Positions 19,357 through 28,209 of a DNA stretch of 64,000 nucleotides are shown here, in pieces. The stretch spans positions 124,001 to 188,000 of the forward strand of contig JAGXRK010000019.1 of assembly GCA_018335755.1 (NCBI GenBank), written 5' to 3'. The stretch's first letter is position 1; each line of letters opens with the position of its first letter. The position numbers and the translations under genes were made by a program. The notes under the pieces were generated by a model. That model was not told where the DNA came from, ran no database searches, and worked only from the letters and a program-made list of their open reading frames with translations. Origin of the DNA: Ignavibacterium sp. GTDB taxonomy: Bacteria; Bacteroidota; Ignavibacteria; Ignavibacteriales; Ignavibacteriaceae.

Positions 19357-19363
19357 TTCCTGG

Positions 19364-20311
19364 TTAAACCGGACTAATTATTTTCTTGAAAAAATCAATA
19401 GTCATTTTCAGACCATCGCTTCTTGTAACTTTTGGTTCCCAACCTAAAACTTTTTTTGCTTTTGTTATATCCGGCTGCCGGACTTTGGGATCGTCCAAAG
19501 GTAATTCTTTATGTACAATTTTGCTTATGCTCCCGGTTAGTTCAATAACTTCATTGGCAAATTTGTTTATTGTTATTTCCTCAGGGTTACCAATATTAAC
19601 TGGTTCAATTTCATTAGACATAAGCAGCTTGTAAATTCCTTCAATTTGGTCGGATACATAACAAAAACTCCGGGTCTGATTACCATCGCCAAATACAGTT
19701 ATATCCTCACCTCTTAATGCCTGACCAACAAAAGCAGGTAATGCTCTTCCGTCATTTAATCTCATTCGCGGACCAAAAGTATTGAAAATTCTTACTATAC
19801 GTGTATCAACACCATGATATCTATTATATGCCATAGTCAATGCCTCGGCAAATCTTTTTGCCTCATCATATACTCCGCGGGGACCAATCGGATTAACGTT
19901 ACCCCAGTAATCTTCGGATTGCGGATGAATGTTTGGATCACCATATACCTCTGATGTTGATGCTAACAAAAATCTTGCTTTTTTTTCCTTAGCCAAACCA
20001 AGTACTTTATGAGTACCCAAGGAGCCAACTTTCAGGGTCTGTATTGGTAATTGCAGATAATCAATTGGGCTTGCCGGTGATGCAAAATGTAATATATAAT
20101 CTATTCTGCCAGGCACATAAATATAATTTGTTACATCGTGTTTAATAAAACTAAAATCTTCATTACCAAACAAATGAGCAATATTTTCGGTGCTGCCGGT
20201 TAAAAGATTATCTATACAAATTACTTTCATTTCTTCCTGGAGAAGTTTGTCGCATAGATGCGAACCTAAAAATCCAGCTCCGCCAGTTACAACTGCAATA
20301 AGTTTAGCCAT
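19364..20311 (-). CDS. uxs: UDP-glucuronate decarboxylase (UDP-xylose synthase)
   Basis: An extended SDR enzyme of 315 residues converting UDP-glucuronate to UDP-xylose with bound NAD+. It has the cofactor loop [12 protein letters not shown] at residues 8-19. The active site includes STSEVYGDP, then YDEAK (the YxxxK catalytic pair), and the family-typical stretch [20 protein letters not shown]. Further downstream are [14 protein letters not shown] and [16 protein letters not shown]. The last blocks distinguish UXS from GalE or RmlB. Its start overlaps the chain-length gene by eight bases. UDP-xylose would be a donor for one of the glycosyltransferases; a related decarboxylase or 4-epimerase function cannot be fully excluded. 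Confidence 0.88.
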   Translation of the reverse strand: MAKLIAVVTGGAGFLGSHLCDKLLQEEMKVICIDNLLTGSTENIAHLFGNEDFSFIKHDVTNYIYVPGRIDYILHFASPASPIDYLQLPIQTLKVGSLGTHKVLGLAKEKKARFLLASTSEVYGDPNIHPQSEDYWGNVNPIGPRGVYDEAKRFAEALTMAYNRYHGVDTRIVRIFNTFGPRMRLNDGRALPAFVGQALRGEDITVFGDGNQTRSFCYVSDQIEGIYKLLMSNEIEPVNIGNPEEITINKFANEVIELTGSISKIVHKELPLDDPKVRQPDITKAKKVLGWEPKVTRSDGLKMTIDFFKKIISPV

Positions 20312-21467
20312 CTTGTCTTTTTTCTGATTTGATAAAGTTTTTTAAAAGATAATTTTTTCTTTCGATTACCAAAAAGAAGAAAGATATGAGCAGGAAGACA
20401 AATATCCCGCCAAAAAAGGTAGAGAAAAGAATTCTTGGACTATCTGCTTTCAGGGGAGAAATTGCATTATCTAAAACTTCAACTGTTGGTAAATCCCTGT
20501 TTTCCTGAATCTTCTCCTTGTAATACTGCTGTTGTAATAAAGTATAAACTTCGTTTTGAATTTTAATTTCCCTAAGTAATGATGTTAATTCCTTGCCTAA
20601 CTCAGGTACTTCTTTAAATGCCAGTAAATAATCCTGGTTGCCTAATTCAAATCGGTTATATTGCTGCTGTAATTGAGTAAGTTTTTGTCTGAGCGATTGC
20701 AATTCTCTGCTGTCTTCGGTTAAATTAGTTTTTAATAATCCTATCTCAATTTCGGTTTTCATGATTTCGCTTTTAATTTTTGCTGCAGCATCAATTACAG
20801 CGCTTACCTGCTCCGGGAGAGCAACCGTTTTATTTATTTTCTGGAATTCAACTAATGCACTTTCAACAGAATCCATTTTAATTTTTGTAGTAATTAGTTC
20901 TGCTTCGATATATTCCCTTGTTCGTTTAGCCCTTGAAGAAAGTTTTTCTCTGTTTATTTTATCCAGGGCTTCAACAAATGAATTGGATAAATCGGCAGCA
21001 AATTGTTTTACTGTGTCAACTTCATCAAAAAGCATTGGCATAAAAGAAGTTGAAACACCAATACTTACTTTTAGAATTCCCTCTTTATTTATGTCAACTT
21101 TTAACTTTTTATTAATTTCTTTAGCTGCTTCAAATTCATTTTCAGTATCAAAATATTCAACAAGATTATGTTTTTTTACAACGTATTCTGCAACTGATCT
21201 GCTTTTTAAAATCTCTGCAAATAATTGAGAGTTTGCATTGGTAAAACTCCCGCTAAGTAAACCTGACAAATCCTGACCACCGATTAAACTGCTCAGTGAA
21301 CCCATCTGACTTTTATTTTCGGGCGGAAGTATTGTTGCCGGTGAGGAGTAAGTCCGGGGATAAAGAAATAAAAGAATAATAAATAAAAAAATACTTGTTA
21401 GTATGGTAATCTTTAAAATCTTTACTCTATTAAAAAGAATGATATTTAAAATATCGTGAAAGCTCAT
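20304..21467 (-). CDS. Wzz/GumC-type polysaccharide chain-length/export protein
   Basis: A 387-residue inner-membrane protein with a transmembrane helix near residues 18-36 (a run of Ile/Leu/Phe). A periplasmic Wzz domain follows ([18 protein letters not shown]), then long coiled-coil segments around residues 180-300 rich in Lys/Glu/Leu heptads. The second membrane helix is at about 355-375. The Pro-rich motif before the last helix ([15 protein letters not shown]) is typical. There is no C-terminal tyrosine kinase domain, so it is the kinase-free form. It should control polymer length and contact the Wza-like protein encoded eight bases upstream. Confidence 0.85.
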   Translation of the reverse strand: MSFHDILNIILFNRVKILKITILTSIFLFIILLFLYPRTYSSPATILPPENKSQMGSLSSLIGGQDLSGLLSGSFTNANSQLFAEILKSRSVAEYVVKKHNLVEYFDTENEFEAAKEINKKLKVDINKEGILKVSIGVSTSFMPMLFDEVDTVKQFAADLSNSFVEALDKINREKLSSRAKRTREYIEAELITTKIKMDSVESALVEFQKINKTVALPEQVSAVIDAAAKIKSEIMKTEIEIGLLKTNLTEDSRELQSLRQKLTQLQQQYNRFELGNQDYLLAFKEVPELGKELTSLLREIKIQNEVYTLLQQQYYKEKIQENRDLPTVEVLDNAISPLKADSPRILFSTFFGGIFVFLLISFFFLVIERKNYLLKNFIKSEKRQDG

Positions 21468-21474
21468 AAATACC

Positions 21475-23058
21475 TTATTTTGTTGCTACTATAACAGCCA
21501 CTGTTGCAGCAATAATTGCAGCAACCTGACCTAATATTTGAAGTGAAGTGGTAAATACATCCCAGAATTTTGGGCCTGGCGGATCTTCTGGAACCCAAAT
21601 CGTATCACCGGGGTCGAGTTTATCTACATCATCTGCATCAACCCATTCACCTGTATTAACTTTAATTACTCTTACGTCCCCCTTAAGTGCCCTCCAGCCA
21701 AAACCACCGGCTAAATTTATGTAATCCTGAACATTATTATTTGGATCATAAATTATATTTCCAGGTTTTAAGACCTGCCCCAACATAATTATGTAATTTT
21801 TTTCTTCCGGTATGTAGATATAATCATTATTCTTCAGGATAATATCTTCATCAAACGCATTTTGTCTAAATAATTTATCAAAGTCAATAATTACTTTTCC
21901 TTCACGTTGACGTGATTTTGCTTTTAAATAGTCATATTCATCATCTGTCATATCCGCTCGCGGAATTAGTTTTAATCTTTCAAATTCAGGATCAATCAGC
22001 TTGTCAACTTCGGTTCTGAGTAAGTAAGCATTGACTAATGAAGCTTCTTCCAAAAATCCGCCTGCTTCTTTAACAACATCACTTAGCTTTGTTACATCTT
22101 TTTTAATTTTATAGAAACCCGGATATTTTATTTTCCCTTCAATTTTTACATAGTGCGGCAGTAAGTATTGAGGAATTTCTCGCACTATTATTAAATCTTT
22201 ATTCTTTAACTTAACTCTTTCATTAAGTAACTCATCATAATTAAAATACAAACTATACTGGGATTGGCCGTCATCACTGAATCGAATTAGTTCTATTGAA
22301 TCTTTTCTTGATTTTGTAATAAAACCGCCTGCAAGATCGATTAGCTCAGTTAAATCTTCACCTTCAACATATTCATAACTTGCGGGAAATTTTATTTGTC
22401 CAACTATGGAAACTACTTTATCTGTTTTATCAACTATTACTACATCACCTTCTCTTAATAAGGGATTGTTTGAGAAATCACCTTTACGTAAAAATGTTAA
22501 TAGATCGTAAGTGTTTTTTTCACCGTTTACAGATTGAACAGTTATATTTCTGTAGTTAGAGGTTTCAGTTAAACCGGAGGAAGAGCGTAATAAATCCAAA
22601 AGTCTTGCATTAGATTTTAAAGTTATTGAAGATGGAGAGACTACGTCACCAATAAGTGAAACTTTAATTCTTCTGAATTCAGCAAGAGAGATGAATATAT
22701 CTACGTTTTTATAGAAATAGTTCAGCTTATCTTTTATTATTCGTTTTGATTCAGCAAGTGTTTTATTCTTAAGATCTATACCTCCCACTCTGGGTATATA
22801 AAGATTTCCTTCATAGTCAATTTGTAATTTACTTGCAGTTTCTTGAATACCGCTAATTGAAATGAAGAGGACATCACCCGGACCAACAATATATTTTTCT
22901 TCATCAATTACTCCGCTGGTGGCTTCACCGGAAAAATTTGCAATTGCAATGGAATCCTGAATAGTCTGAAAAGATCGCTCTGTATAATCAGGTTTAAACT
23001 GAGCTAATAAAAAAGTTGAATAGAGATAAATGAAAAAAGCGGCTAATTTGAATTTCAA
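21475..23058 (-). CDS. Polysaccharide export outer-membrane protein with SLBB domains (Wza-like)
   Basis: A 527-residue exported protein with a signal peptide at about 1-19. The Poly_export domain begins at EEKYIVGPGDVLFISISG. It is followed by several SLBB beta-grasp domains: VSLIGDVVSPSSI, VSIVGQIKFPASYEY, VKIEGKIKYPGFYKI and IMLGQVLKPGNIIYD. The C-terminal hydrophobic helix (about 505-525) resembles the Wza membrane-spanning helix. There is no lipobox Cys at the signal cleavage site. It would form the outer-membrane export channel, with the Wzz-like protein encoded next. It is the first gene of the polysaccharide locus and lies 27 bases downstream of ftsX, so a shared promoter is possible. 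Confidence 0.88.
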   Translation of the reverse strand: MKFKLAAFFIYLYSTFLLAQFKPDYTERSFQTIQDSIAIANFSGEATSGVIDEEKYIVGPGDVLFISISGIQETASKLQIDYEGNLYIPRVGGIDLKNKTLAESKRIIKDKLNYFYKNVDIFISLAEFRRIKVSLIGDVVSPSSITLKSNARLLDLLRSSSGLTETSNYRNITVQSVNGEKNTYDLLTFLRKGDFSNNPLLREGDVVIVDKTDKVVSIVGQIKFPASYEYVEGEDLTELIDLAGGFITKSRKDSIELIRFSDDGQSQYSLYFNYDELLNERVKLKNKDLIIVREIPQYLLPHYVKIEGKIKYPGFYKIKKDVTKLSDVVKEAGGFLEEASLVNAYLLRTEVDKLIDPEFERLKLIPRADMTDDEYDYLKAKSRQREGKVIIDFDKLFRQNAFDEDIILKNNDYIYIPEEKNYIIMLGQVLKPGNIIYDPNNNVQDYINLAGGFGWRALKGDVRVIKVNTGEWVDADDVDKLDPGDTIWVPEDPPGPKFWDVFTTSLQILGQVAAIIAATVAVIVATK

Positions 23059-23085
23059 TTTTATTCCTGATTTATTTGGGAAGAT

Positions 23086-23955
23086 TTATGTCGAAATTTT
23101 AAGTGAAACTTTTCTTAATGAAATTAAAGTGACTAAAAATGATAATAGTGGTCCGCTGATTAACATTATAATTATGAATTGTATAGAATCAAATTTAATT
23201 ACTTTTATTGTTGAAATATAACCACCAGCATAAGAAATTATCAAGTAAACCAGAATACCCGCTGCAAAAGTTGAAAGTAATCCTATCATTAAACCATTAA
23301 GAATAATTGGAATTTTTATGGTTGAAAGTTTAGCTCCGACTAATTTCATTGTTTCAAACTCTTCTGTCCTGGAGTTTATTATGAGCCTAACAGTGCTATA
23401 TACAAGATAAATTGACACTAATAGGATTATGACTGTTACACCGACTATGTAAAGTCTGAATTCTTTAATATAAGATAAAAGTTTCTGCATAAAATCATCC
23501 CGGTAAACAACCTCATCTGCCCAGGAAAATGCTTCAAGCGTGCTGATGATTTTTTTTACCGAGTCCCGTTCAGCGAAATCGCTTTTTAATTTCAAATTGA
23601 ATGAGGCAGGAAGGGGATTATAATCAAGAATTTTTCTAAAATCTTCACCCGTTTCTTTGATGAATATTTCTACTGCTTTTTCTTTACTGATAAATTCAGC
23701 ATTAGAGATAAAACCGGTATTAAGAATTTCCTCCTGCATATTTTCAACTTTATTCTTCTGTACATAATCTTTAAGAAAAACACTTATGCTTATGTTTTCT
23801 TTAAGATAGTTTTCAAGATTTTCTGAGGATTGATAAAGAAAATATGAAATTACAATAAGCACTACAGCTATTGTTGTTGAAACAAATGTAAGAAAGGAAG
23901 ATAGTTTTGCTCTTGAGAATAATCTGAGAGATTCTTTAATAAAAAACAGGATCAT
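23086..23955 (-). CDS. ftsX: Cell division protein FtsX
   Basis: A 289-residue inner-membrane protein of normal length with the FtsX layout. There is a cytoplasmic N-terminus, TM1 near residues 21-42, a periplasmic extracellular domain (about 45-165) and three further TM helices at about 170-195, 215-245 and 260-280. The motif YSTVRLIINSRTEEFETMKLVGA lies between TM2 and TM3 and is highly typical. FtsX pairs with the ATPase FtsE to activate peptidoglycan hydrolases at the septum. ftsE is not next to it here. The next gene downstream is the export protein, and the two lipoprotein genes lie upstream. Confidence 0.9.
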   Translation of the reverse strand: MILFFIKESLRLFSRAKLSSFLTFVSTTIAVVLIVISYFLYQSSENLENYLKENISISVFLKDYVQKNKVENMQEEILNTGFISNAEFISKEKAVEIFIKETGEDFRKILDYNPLPASFNLKLKSDFAERDSVKKIISTLEAFSWADEVVYRDDFMQKLLSYIKEFRLYIVGVTVIILLVSIYLVYSTVRLIINSRTEEFETMKLVGAKLSTIKIPIILNGLMIGLLSTFAAGILVYLIISYAGGYISTIKVIKFDSIQFIIIMLISGPLLSFLVTLISLRKVSLKIST

Positions 23956-23991
23956 TTGCCTGAGATAATAATTTTTGATTTTTTAAATTTA

Positions 23992-24501
23992 CTAAAAATT
24001 TGATTCATCAATCCATCTTATTATTTGCCACTTGTCAGTATTAAAATTCTTTCTTAAGGATAAATTCACACGACCATCAATTCTAACAACATCTGTTGGA
24101 TTAAAAGTGATTGTAAGATTAAAGCTCCTTACAATATTTGCTATGGTCGAATCTTCTGTTATCAGCACAATATTATTCCAGATAAGATCTAACCGCTGAG
24201 AATTTTGAAACAACCCGTTTGTAACCCGCATTTCTTCATCTCTCCCCCAGCTTACATCAAATCCCTGATCATAATCTCTAAAAGTAAAAACAAAATCATC
24301 ACTGATAAATTCCCCGTAAATGGTTGTATCCTTAAACGTATATGCATATTGAAAATTCTGAAAAACTCCTTGAACATTTTTCAGATCCGATAAAGGCGGT
24401 CTAATATCAGAAATGCTTTCATCAAACTTAGGAGCAAATGGATTTGTGCATCCAATTACCAAAGTAAATAAAATTAAAATTATGTATGATATCCCTTTAA
24501 T
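23992..24501 (-). CDS. Small lipoprotein of unknown function, probably starting at an ATT codon
   Basis: The lipobox LVIGC is clear. From the nearest standard start (TTG at 24462) only L-V-I-G precede the Cys, which is too short for a signal peptide. An in-frame ATT at 24501 gives M-K-G-I-S-Y then a hydrophobic run to the lipobox. It has AAAAGG eight bases upstream and overlaps the stop of the preceding gene, as in coupled ATGA-type junctions. I therefore place the start there. The rest (about 155 residues) looks like an NTF2-like alpha+beta fold and is similar in layout to the lipoprotein encoded upstream, ending WQIIRWIDESNF. Function unknown; it probably sits in a periplasm-facing membrane leaflet. 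Confidence 0.65.
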   Translation of the reverse strand: MKGISYIILILFTLVIGCTNPFAPKFDESISDIRPPLSDLKNVQGVFQNFQYAYTFKDTTIYGEFISDDFVFTFRDYDQGFDVSWGRDEEMRVTNGLFQNSQRLDLIWNNIVLITEDSTIANIVRSFNLTITFNPTDVVRIDGRVNLSLRKNFNTDKWQIIRWIDESNF

Positions 24502-25072
24502 AGTATTTACCTTTTAATTCACTCCAGCTCTGAAGATCAGGGAGTTTAATATCCTGCCAGAAATAAATTGACCAAATTGAACGTGAATCGTTAACAAGAT
24601 TAAAGCGGAGATTACCTTGATAATTATCTGATTCCGGCTGATTAATCGGAAGATTGATGAAGTATGTTGCCGAATAAACTACTGTATCACCCGTTCTTGA
24701 ATAAGATTCATTGCCAAAGGTAAGTGTTAAGGGAAAATCCGGATTAATGCTTGCAATAACACTACTGAAATATCTTTGTTCATCACTAACATCCCATCCC
24801 TCAGCTAAAAATTGGTATTGTGAAATAACCTCACCGGAAGGCTGAAATAAAAAACGTCTAGAAGAAAACGAGGAATCTATGAAACAAGCCACATAATTTT
24901 GAACATTTTTGTCAGAGAAAGAGTTTTTCAGATTTTCTATAACTATTTCGGGTTCGGTGGCAATTTGAAAATTAGACCTGCCCTGATCGGGTAACTCAGG
25001 ATCCCTGGTAGTAAATAACTCGCATCCGGGAAAAAAAGTAACGCAAAGTAGAAGAAGAAGTATAATTCTCAT
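24497..25072 (-). CDS. Lipoprotein of unknown function (NTF2-like layout)
   Basis: A 191-residue protein with a signal peptide and lipobox (LLLLLCVTFFPGC) at residues 5-17. Mature residues 45-130 suggest a cone-shaped NTF2-like fold: a helix around IENLKNSFSDKNVQNYVACF, then a series of beta strands ending in WSIYFWQDIKLPDLQSW. The next gene encodes a protein with the same order of features, so the pair look like tandem duplicates. The gene overlaps the upstream methyltransferase gene by four bases. No function can be assigned. Confidence 0.7.
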   Translation of the reverse strand: MRIILLLLLCVTFFPGCELFTTRDPELPDQGRSNFQIATEPEIVIENLKNSFSDKNVQNYVACFIDSSFSSRRFLFQPSGEVISQYQFLAEGWDVSDEQRYFSSVIASINPDFPLTLTFGNESYSRTGDTVVYSATYFINLPINQPESDNYQGNLRFNLVNDSRSIWSIYFWQDIKLPDLQSWSELKGKYY

Positions 25073-25806
25073 TTTCTTGCTATTATAATAATTCTTGATG
25101 AAGAATATTGTTCAAACTTGTTTCCATGAAAATCACCAAATGTTTTTTCAATTGCAAATCCAATCCTAATCAACTCATTCACAAGTTCTTCTTTACTGAA
25201 CATTCTTACAGACTCAAAATATTCTTTTGAATTACCGCTGGTTGTTACTATTATTTTTTTAATAATACGTAATCCGTCGATCTTTCTTTGCTGAATAATT
25301 TCGCCATTTTTTATTTTTTCACGCGATTCAGGATTTAGATTTTGTTCAATAAAATCTTTATTAAAAAAATCTAATACAAAATAGCCTTCCGAATTTAAAT
25401 GATCGTAAGCTGTTTCTAATATCCGGAAGTTTTCACTATCACTTTCAAAATACCCAAAACTAGTAAAAAGATTTACAATAAGATCGAACTTAGAGGAATA
25501 AGTAAAGTTTCTTAAATCAGATTGAATAAATTTAATTTGGAGATTTTCTAATTCCGCTTTTTTTTGTGCAGCAGATATCATGTTCCAGCTTAAATCAACT
25601 GCAGTTACATCAAATCCTTTTCTGGCAAAAAGAATCGAGTGTCTGCCAGTTCCGCAGGCCATATCCAGAACTTTTGATGATCTTTCAAGTGAAATGCTAT
25701 TTAGGATTAGATCAACCAGAACTTCTGCTTCTGATTCGTTTCTATGCTGATAAACATTTAAATATTCATCCGTTTCAAACCATTCTTTAAACCATTCAGA
25801 GTTCAT
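25069..25806 (-). CDS. Class I SAM-dependent methyltransferase
   Basis: It has 245 residues, with motif I VLDMACGTGRHSILFARKG near residue 43, the acidic TAVDLS strand end, FIQSDLRNF, and LIVNLFTSFGYF at motif IV. These place it among small-molecule or tRNA-type class I methyltransferases of the UbiE-like group, with no further substrate clue. The start overlaps recR by four bases and its stop overlaps the lipoprotein gene, so it belongs to the ybaB-recR operon. No membrane segments. Confidence 0.85.
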   Translation of the reverse strand: MNSEWFKEWFETDEYLNVYQHRNESEAEVLVDLILNSISLERSSKVLDMACGTGRHSILFARKGFDVTAVDLSWNMISAAQKKAELENLQIKFIQSDLRNFTYSSKFDLIVNLFTSFGYFESDSENFRILETAYDHLNSEGYFVLDFFNKDFIEQNLNPESREKIKNGEIIQQRKIDGLRIIKKIIVTTSGNSKEYFESVRMFSKEELVNELIRIGFAIEKTFGDFHGNKFEQYSSSRIIIIARK

Positions 25807-26399
25807 AAATCAATCCTGTTCAGCATTGCCCTACCAATAGTTGCTTCATCAGCAAATTCAAGATCACCGCCAATAGGCAGTCCTCTGGCAATTCTTGTTA
25901 TTTTTATGCCAAACGGTTTTAATAACTTAGCGAGATATAAAGATGTTGTTTCACCTTCTGTATCAGGATTTAATGCAAGAATAACTTCTTTAATATGTTC
26001 ACTTTCAAACCTTCTCATTAAATCCTTTATTTTAAGGTCATCCGGTCCAACACCGGACAAGGGAGACAACACTCCGCCTAAAACATGATATAAACCGGAA
26101 TACTCGTGAGATTTTTCTACTGCAATAACATCGCTTGCTTCCTCAACAACACAAATGATAGTTGTATCTCTTTTATGACTCTGACAAATTTTGCATAAAT
26201 TATCTTCGGATAAATTAAAGCACTTAGAGCAAAACCGGATTTTAGTCTTTAAATCCTGTATGGCAATTAATAAATTTTCCACACTTTCCGACGAACTTTT
26301 AAGCAAAAACAAAGCAAGTCTTTGAGCAGTTTTTTTTCCAATTCCAGGTAATTTACTCAGCTCTTCAATTGCAATATGTAAAGGTTCAGCAATCAGCAA
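25803..26399 (-). CDS. recR: Recombination protein RecR
   Basis: RecR clamps DNA in the RecFOR pathway that loads RecA on gaps. The 198 residues show the complete family layout. An N-terminal HhH region (LSKLPGIGKKTAQRLALFLL) is followed by a four-Cys zinc finger (CSKC...CKIC), a Toprim domain (ICVVEEASDVIAVEKS through LALNPDTEGETTSLYL) and the C-terminal ITRIARGLPIGGDLEFADEATIGRAM. It sits one base after ybaB, a conserved arrangement in bacteria. recO is also in this window at 58.4 kb. Confidence 0.96.
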   Translation of the reverse strand: MLIAEPLHIAIEELSKLPGIGKKTAQRLALFLLKSSSESVENLLIAIQDLKTKIRFCSKCFNLSEDNLCKICQSHKRDTTIICVVEEASDVIAVEKSHEYSGLYHVLGGVLSPLSGVGPDDLKIKDLMRRFESEHIKEVILALNPDTEGETTSLYLAKLLKPFGIKITRIARGLPIGGDLEFADEATIGRAMLNRIDL

Positions 26400-26400
26400 T

Positions 26401-26727
26401 TTAAAAACCCGGAATATTCATACCCGGAGGAATCATACCTTTAGTTACTTTAGCCATTTCCTCCTCAGCAAGTTTTGCGGCAGATTCAAGTGCTTTATTG
26501 ACCGCAGCAACAACAAGATCCTCTAAAATCTCTTTTTCTTCAGAATTTATCACTTGAGGATCAATTTCAACAGAAATAATTTCCCTGTTGCCATTTGCGG
26601 TAGCTTTTATCATTCCACCACCAGCCTCTTCACTAACTGTCTTATTTCCTAACTCACTTTGTACTTTTTGCATTTCGGCCTGCATTTTTTGCACTTGTTT
26701 TAACATTCCTTGCATTCCACCCTTCAT
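26401..26727 (-). CDS. ybaB: YbaB/EbfC nucleoid-associated protein
   Basis: A small DNA-binding protein, about 108 residues from the ATG at 26727. That start is preferred over the ATG-less TTG eight codons upstream because AAAGGAG lies nine bases before it and MKGGMQGMLKQVQKMQAEM is the usual N-terminus. The helix-rich N-terminal segment and GGGMIKATANGNREIISVEIDP are typical, and it ends GMIPPGMNIPGF. YbaB dimers bind DNA with little specificity and compact the nucleoid. It is transcribed with recR and is divergent from the PurC-like gene. Confidence 0.93.
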   Translation of the reverse strand: MKGGMQGMLKQVQKMQAEMQKVQSELGNKTVSEEAGGGMIKATANGNREIISVEIDPQVINSEEKEILEDLVVAAVNKALESAAKLAEEEMAKVTKGMIPPGMNIPGF

Positions 26728-26796
26728 TACACATATCTCCTTTGTTAACAATTTATTGTTTAAATGTCGATTTTAGCTTCAAATATAATACTTTAG

Positions 26797-26828
26797 TTTG
26801 ACTTTATATATTGTTTATCCCTAATTTG
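26797..26828 (+). promoter_or_regulatory. Possible Bacteroidota-type promoter for the PurC-like/psd/pur operon
   Basis: In the divergent gap before the gene at 26875, TTTG at 26797-26800 and TAATTTG at 26822-26828 lie about 21 bases apart. They resemble the -33 TTTG and -7 TAnnTTTG boxes of Bacteroidota promoters, but the -7 box is one T short. TTGACT at 26798-26803 also fits a sigma70 -35 box with a weak -10. Confidence 0.3.
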
Positions 26829-26874
26829 ATTTTGTGAAAATTTAATTGAGTTTAATTAACAACTAATACATTTT

Positions 26875-27552
26875 ATGATTGATACAAACCTAATAAAAGA
26901 TCTTCCTTTTGATAGTGCAAACTATCAGGTACTTGAATTTTTAGACATTTTTGAGCTTAATCCCCAAAAAAAGGCTAAAGTTAAAGATTTAGGATACAAA
27001 GCGGCATTGCTGCACACTTTTTTCTTCGATTATCTTAAAGAATACCATATTCCGGTTGCATTTACTAAAAGAGAGGAGAAAAACTCAATTAAATTGATAA
27101 AATATGAACCTCTTTCATTCAATTTAAAAATTCTCAATTCTGCCGATAAAAGAACAGCAAAAATATTTTCACTAAAGGAGCGAACCCCATTAGAATTACC
27201 CATTTTTGAATTTCATTTTGGAAATCAAAAGCAAAGTCTGATTAGTGATAGTCATCTTATTGCATTTAATCTGTGCAGTGTTGAAGATTTGAAGATGATT
27301 AATCGTATCTGTTCCAAAATAAATGCAGTATTAAAATCTTTTTTTGAAAGAAGGAACTATATTTTAGCAGAAATAACCTGCCTTTTTGGTAAATTTGACG
27401 GTAAGGTTTTAATGACCGGAAATTTTTCGCCCGAAAGTTTGAAGGTTTTTCCTGTTGAAGATTCTCCTAAATGGAAAGATCCATATAAACTCGATACCGC
27501 GGCAAATATTAAAGGCTATGCTGATCAACTTGTAAAAATTATAAGCACTTAA
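26875..27552 (+). CDS. Degenerate PurC (SAICAR synthetase) homologue, probably non-catalytic
   Basis: The 225 residues align by eye with the C-terminal three quarters of PurC. YKAALLHTFFFDYLKEYHIPV matches the helix before the conserved GIPT. EDLKMINRICSKINAVLKSFF and YILAEITCLFGKFDGKVLM match the region around the PurC DFKLEFG motif. The catalytic stretch DEISPDSSRLWD is replaced by TGNFSPESLKVF (residues 181-192), VVRN by KILN, and the N-terminal GKAK ATP-binding strand is not recognisable. It therefore looks like a pseudoenzyme or has a new function. purS and purQ lie three genes downstream in the same orientation, supporting the purine link. Confidence 0.6.
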   Translation: MIDTNLIKDLPFDSANYQVLEFLDIFELNPQKKAKVKDLGYKAALLHTFFFDYLKEYHIPVAFTKREEKNSIKLIKYEPLSFNLKILNSADKRTAKIFSLKERTPLELPIFEFHFGNQKQSLISDSHLIAFNLCSVEDLKMINRICSKINAVLKSFFERRNYILAEITCLFGKFDGKVLMTGNFSPESLKVFPVEDSPKWKDPYKLDTAANIKGYADQLVKIIST

Positions 27553-27555
27553 AAA

Positions 27556-28209
27556 ATGTTAACAAAATACGGTTACTCAACAATTGGTGTAGTTGCCATT
27601 ATATCATTTGTATTAATTGCAGCAGGCATACTTATAAACAACGGATTTATTAAATATCCGCTGATAATCCTGGCAGTTGTATTGATAATTTTTACCCTGA
27701 ATTTTTTCAGAGACCCTGAAAGAATTCCGCCCGAAAGAGATGATGTCATAGTTTCCCCTGCCGATGGTAAAATTCTTTTTGTAAAAGATATTGTTGACAA
27801 TAAATTTCTCAACGATAAAGCCATAATGATTTCTGTGTTTATGTCTCCATTAAATGTGCATGTAAACAGAATTCCTATTGATGGAATAGTTGAAAAAGTT
27901 GAATATCATAAAGGAGAGTATATTGCAGCATTTGAAGATAAAGCCTCAGATGTAAATGAAAGATCAGAAATAATAATTTCTAGTAAATATGGAAAAATTC
28001 TTTTCACTCAGGTTGCGGGATTTGTTGCAAGAAGGATTGTTTATGAATTAACTCCCGGCGATTCTGTTAAGATCGGAAACCGGTTCGGTATGATTAAATT
28101 CGGCAGCCGCGTTGATGTCATTGTACCGGTTAACTGGACTCCAAAAGTTAAGCAAGGTGATGTGGTTTCTGCCGGTGAAACCATCCTTTTTGAATTAAAT
28201 AAAAACTGA
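27556..28209 (+). CDS. psd: Phosphatidylserine decarboxylase
   Basis: It decarboxylates phosphatidylserine to phosphatidylethanolamine at the inner membrane. The 217-residue proenzyme is of the short type, with an N-terminal membrane segment (about residues 10-50), NFFRDPERIPP, SPADGKILFV and MSPLNVHVNRIP. The self-cleavage site is in FGMIKFGSRVDV, where the Ser of FGS becomes the pyruvoyl group. It overlaps pssA by one base, so the two steps of PE synthesis are coupled. Start three bases after the PurC-like gene. Confidence 0.95.
   Translation: MLTKYGYSTIGVVAIISFVLIAAGILINNGFIKYPLIILAVVLIIFTLNFFRDPERIPPERDDVIVSPADGKILFVKDIVDNKFLNDKAIMISVFMSPLNVHVNRIPIDGIVEKVEYHKGEYIAAFEDKASDVNERSEIIISSKYGKILFTQVAGFVARRIVYELTPGDSVKIGNRFGMIKFGSRVDVIVPVNWTPKVKQGDVVSAGETILFELNKN

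Noticed and set aside
20761-21228. Open plus-strand frame of 155 codons
   Set aside because: It lies antisense to the Wzz-like gene, whose frame has clear family features; no ribosome site and a composition rich in Ser/Ile typical of shadow frames.
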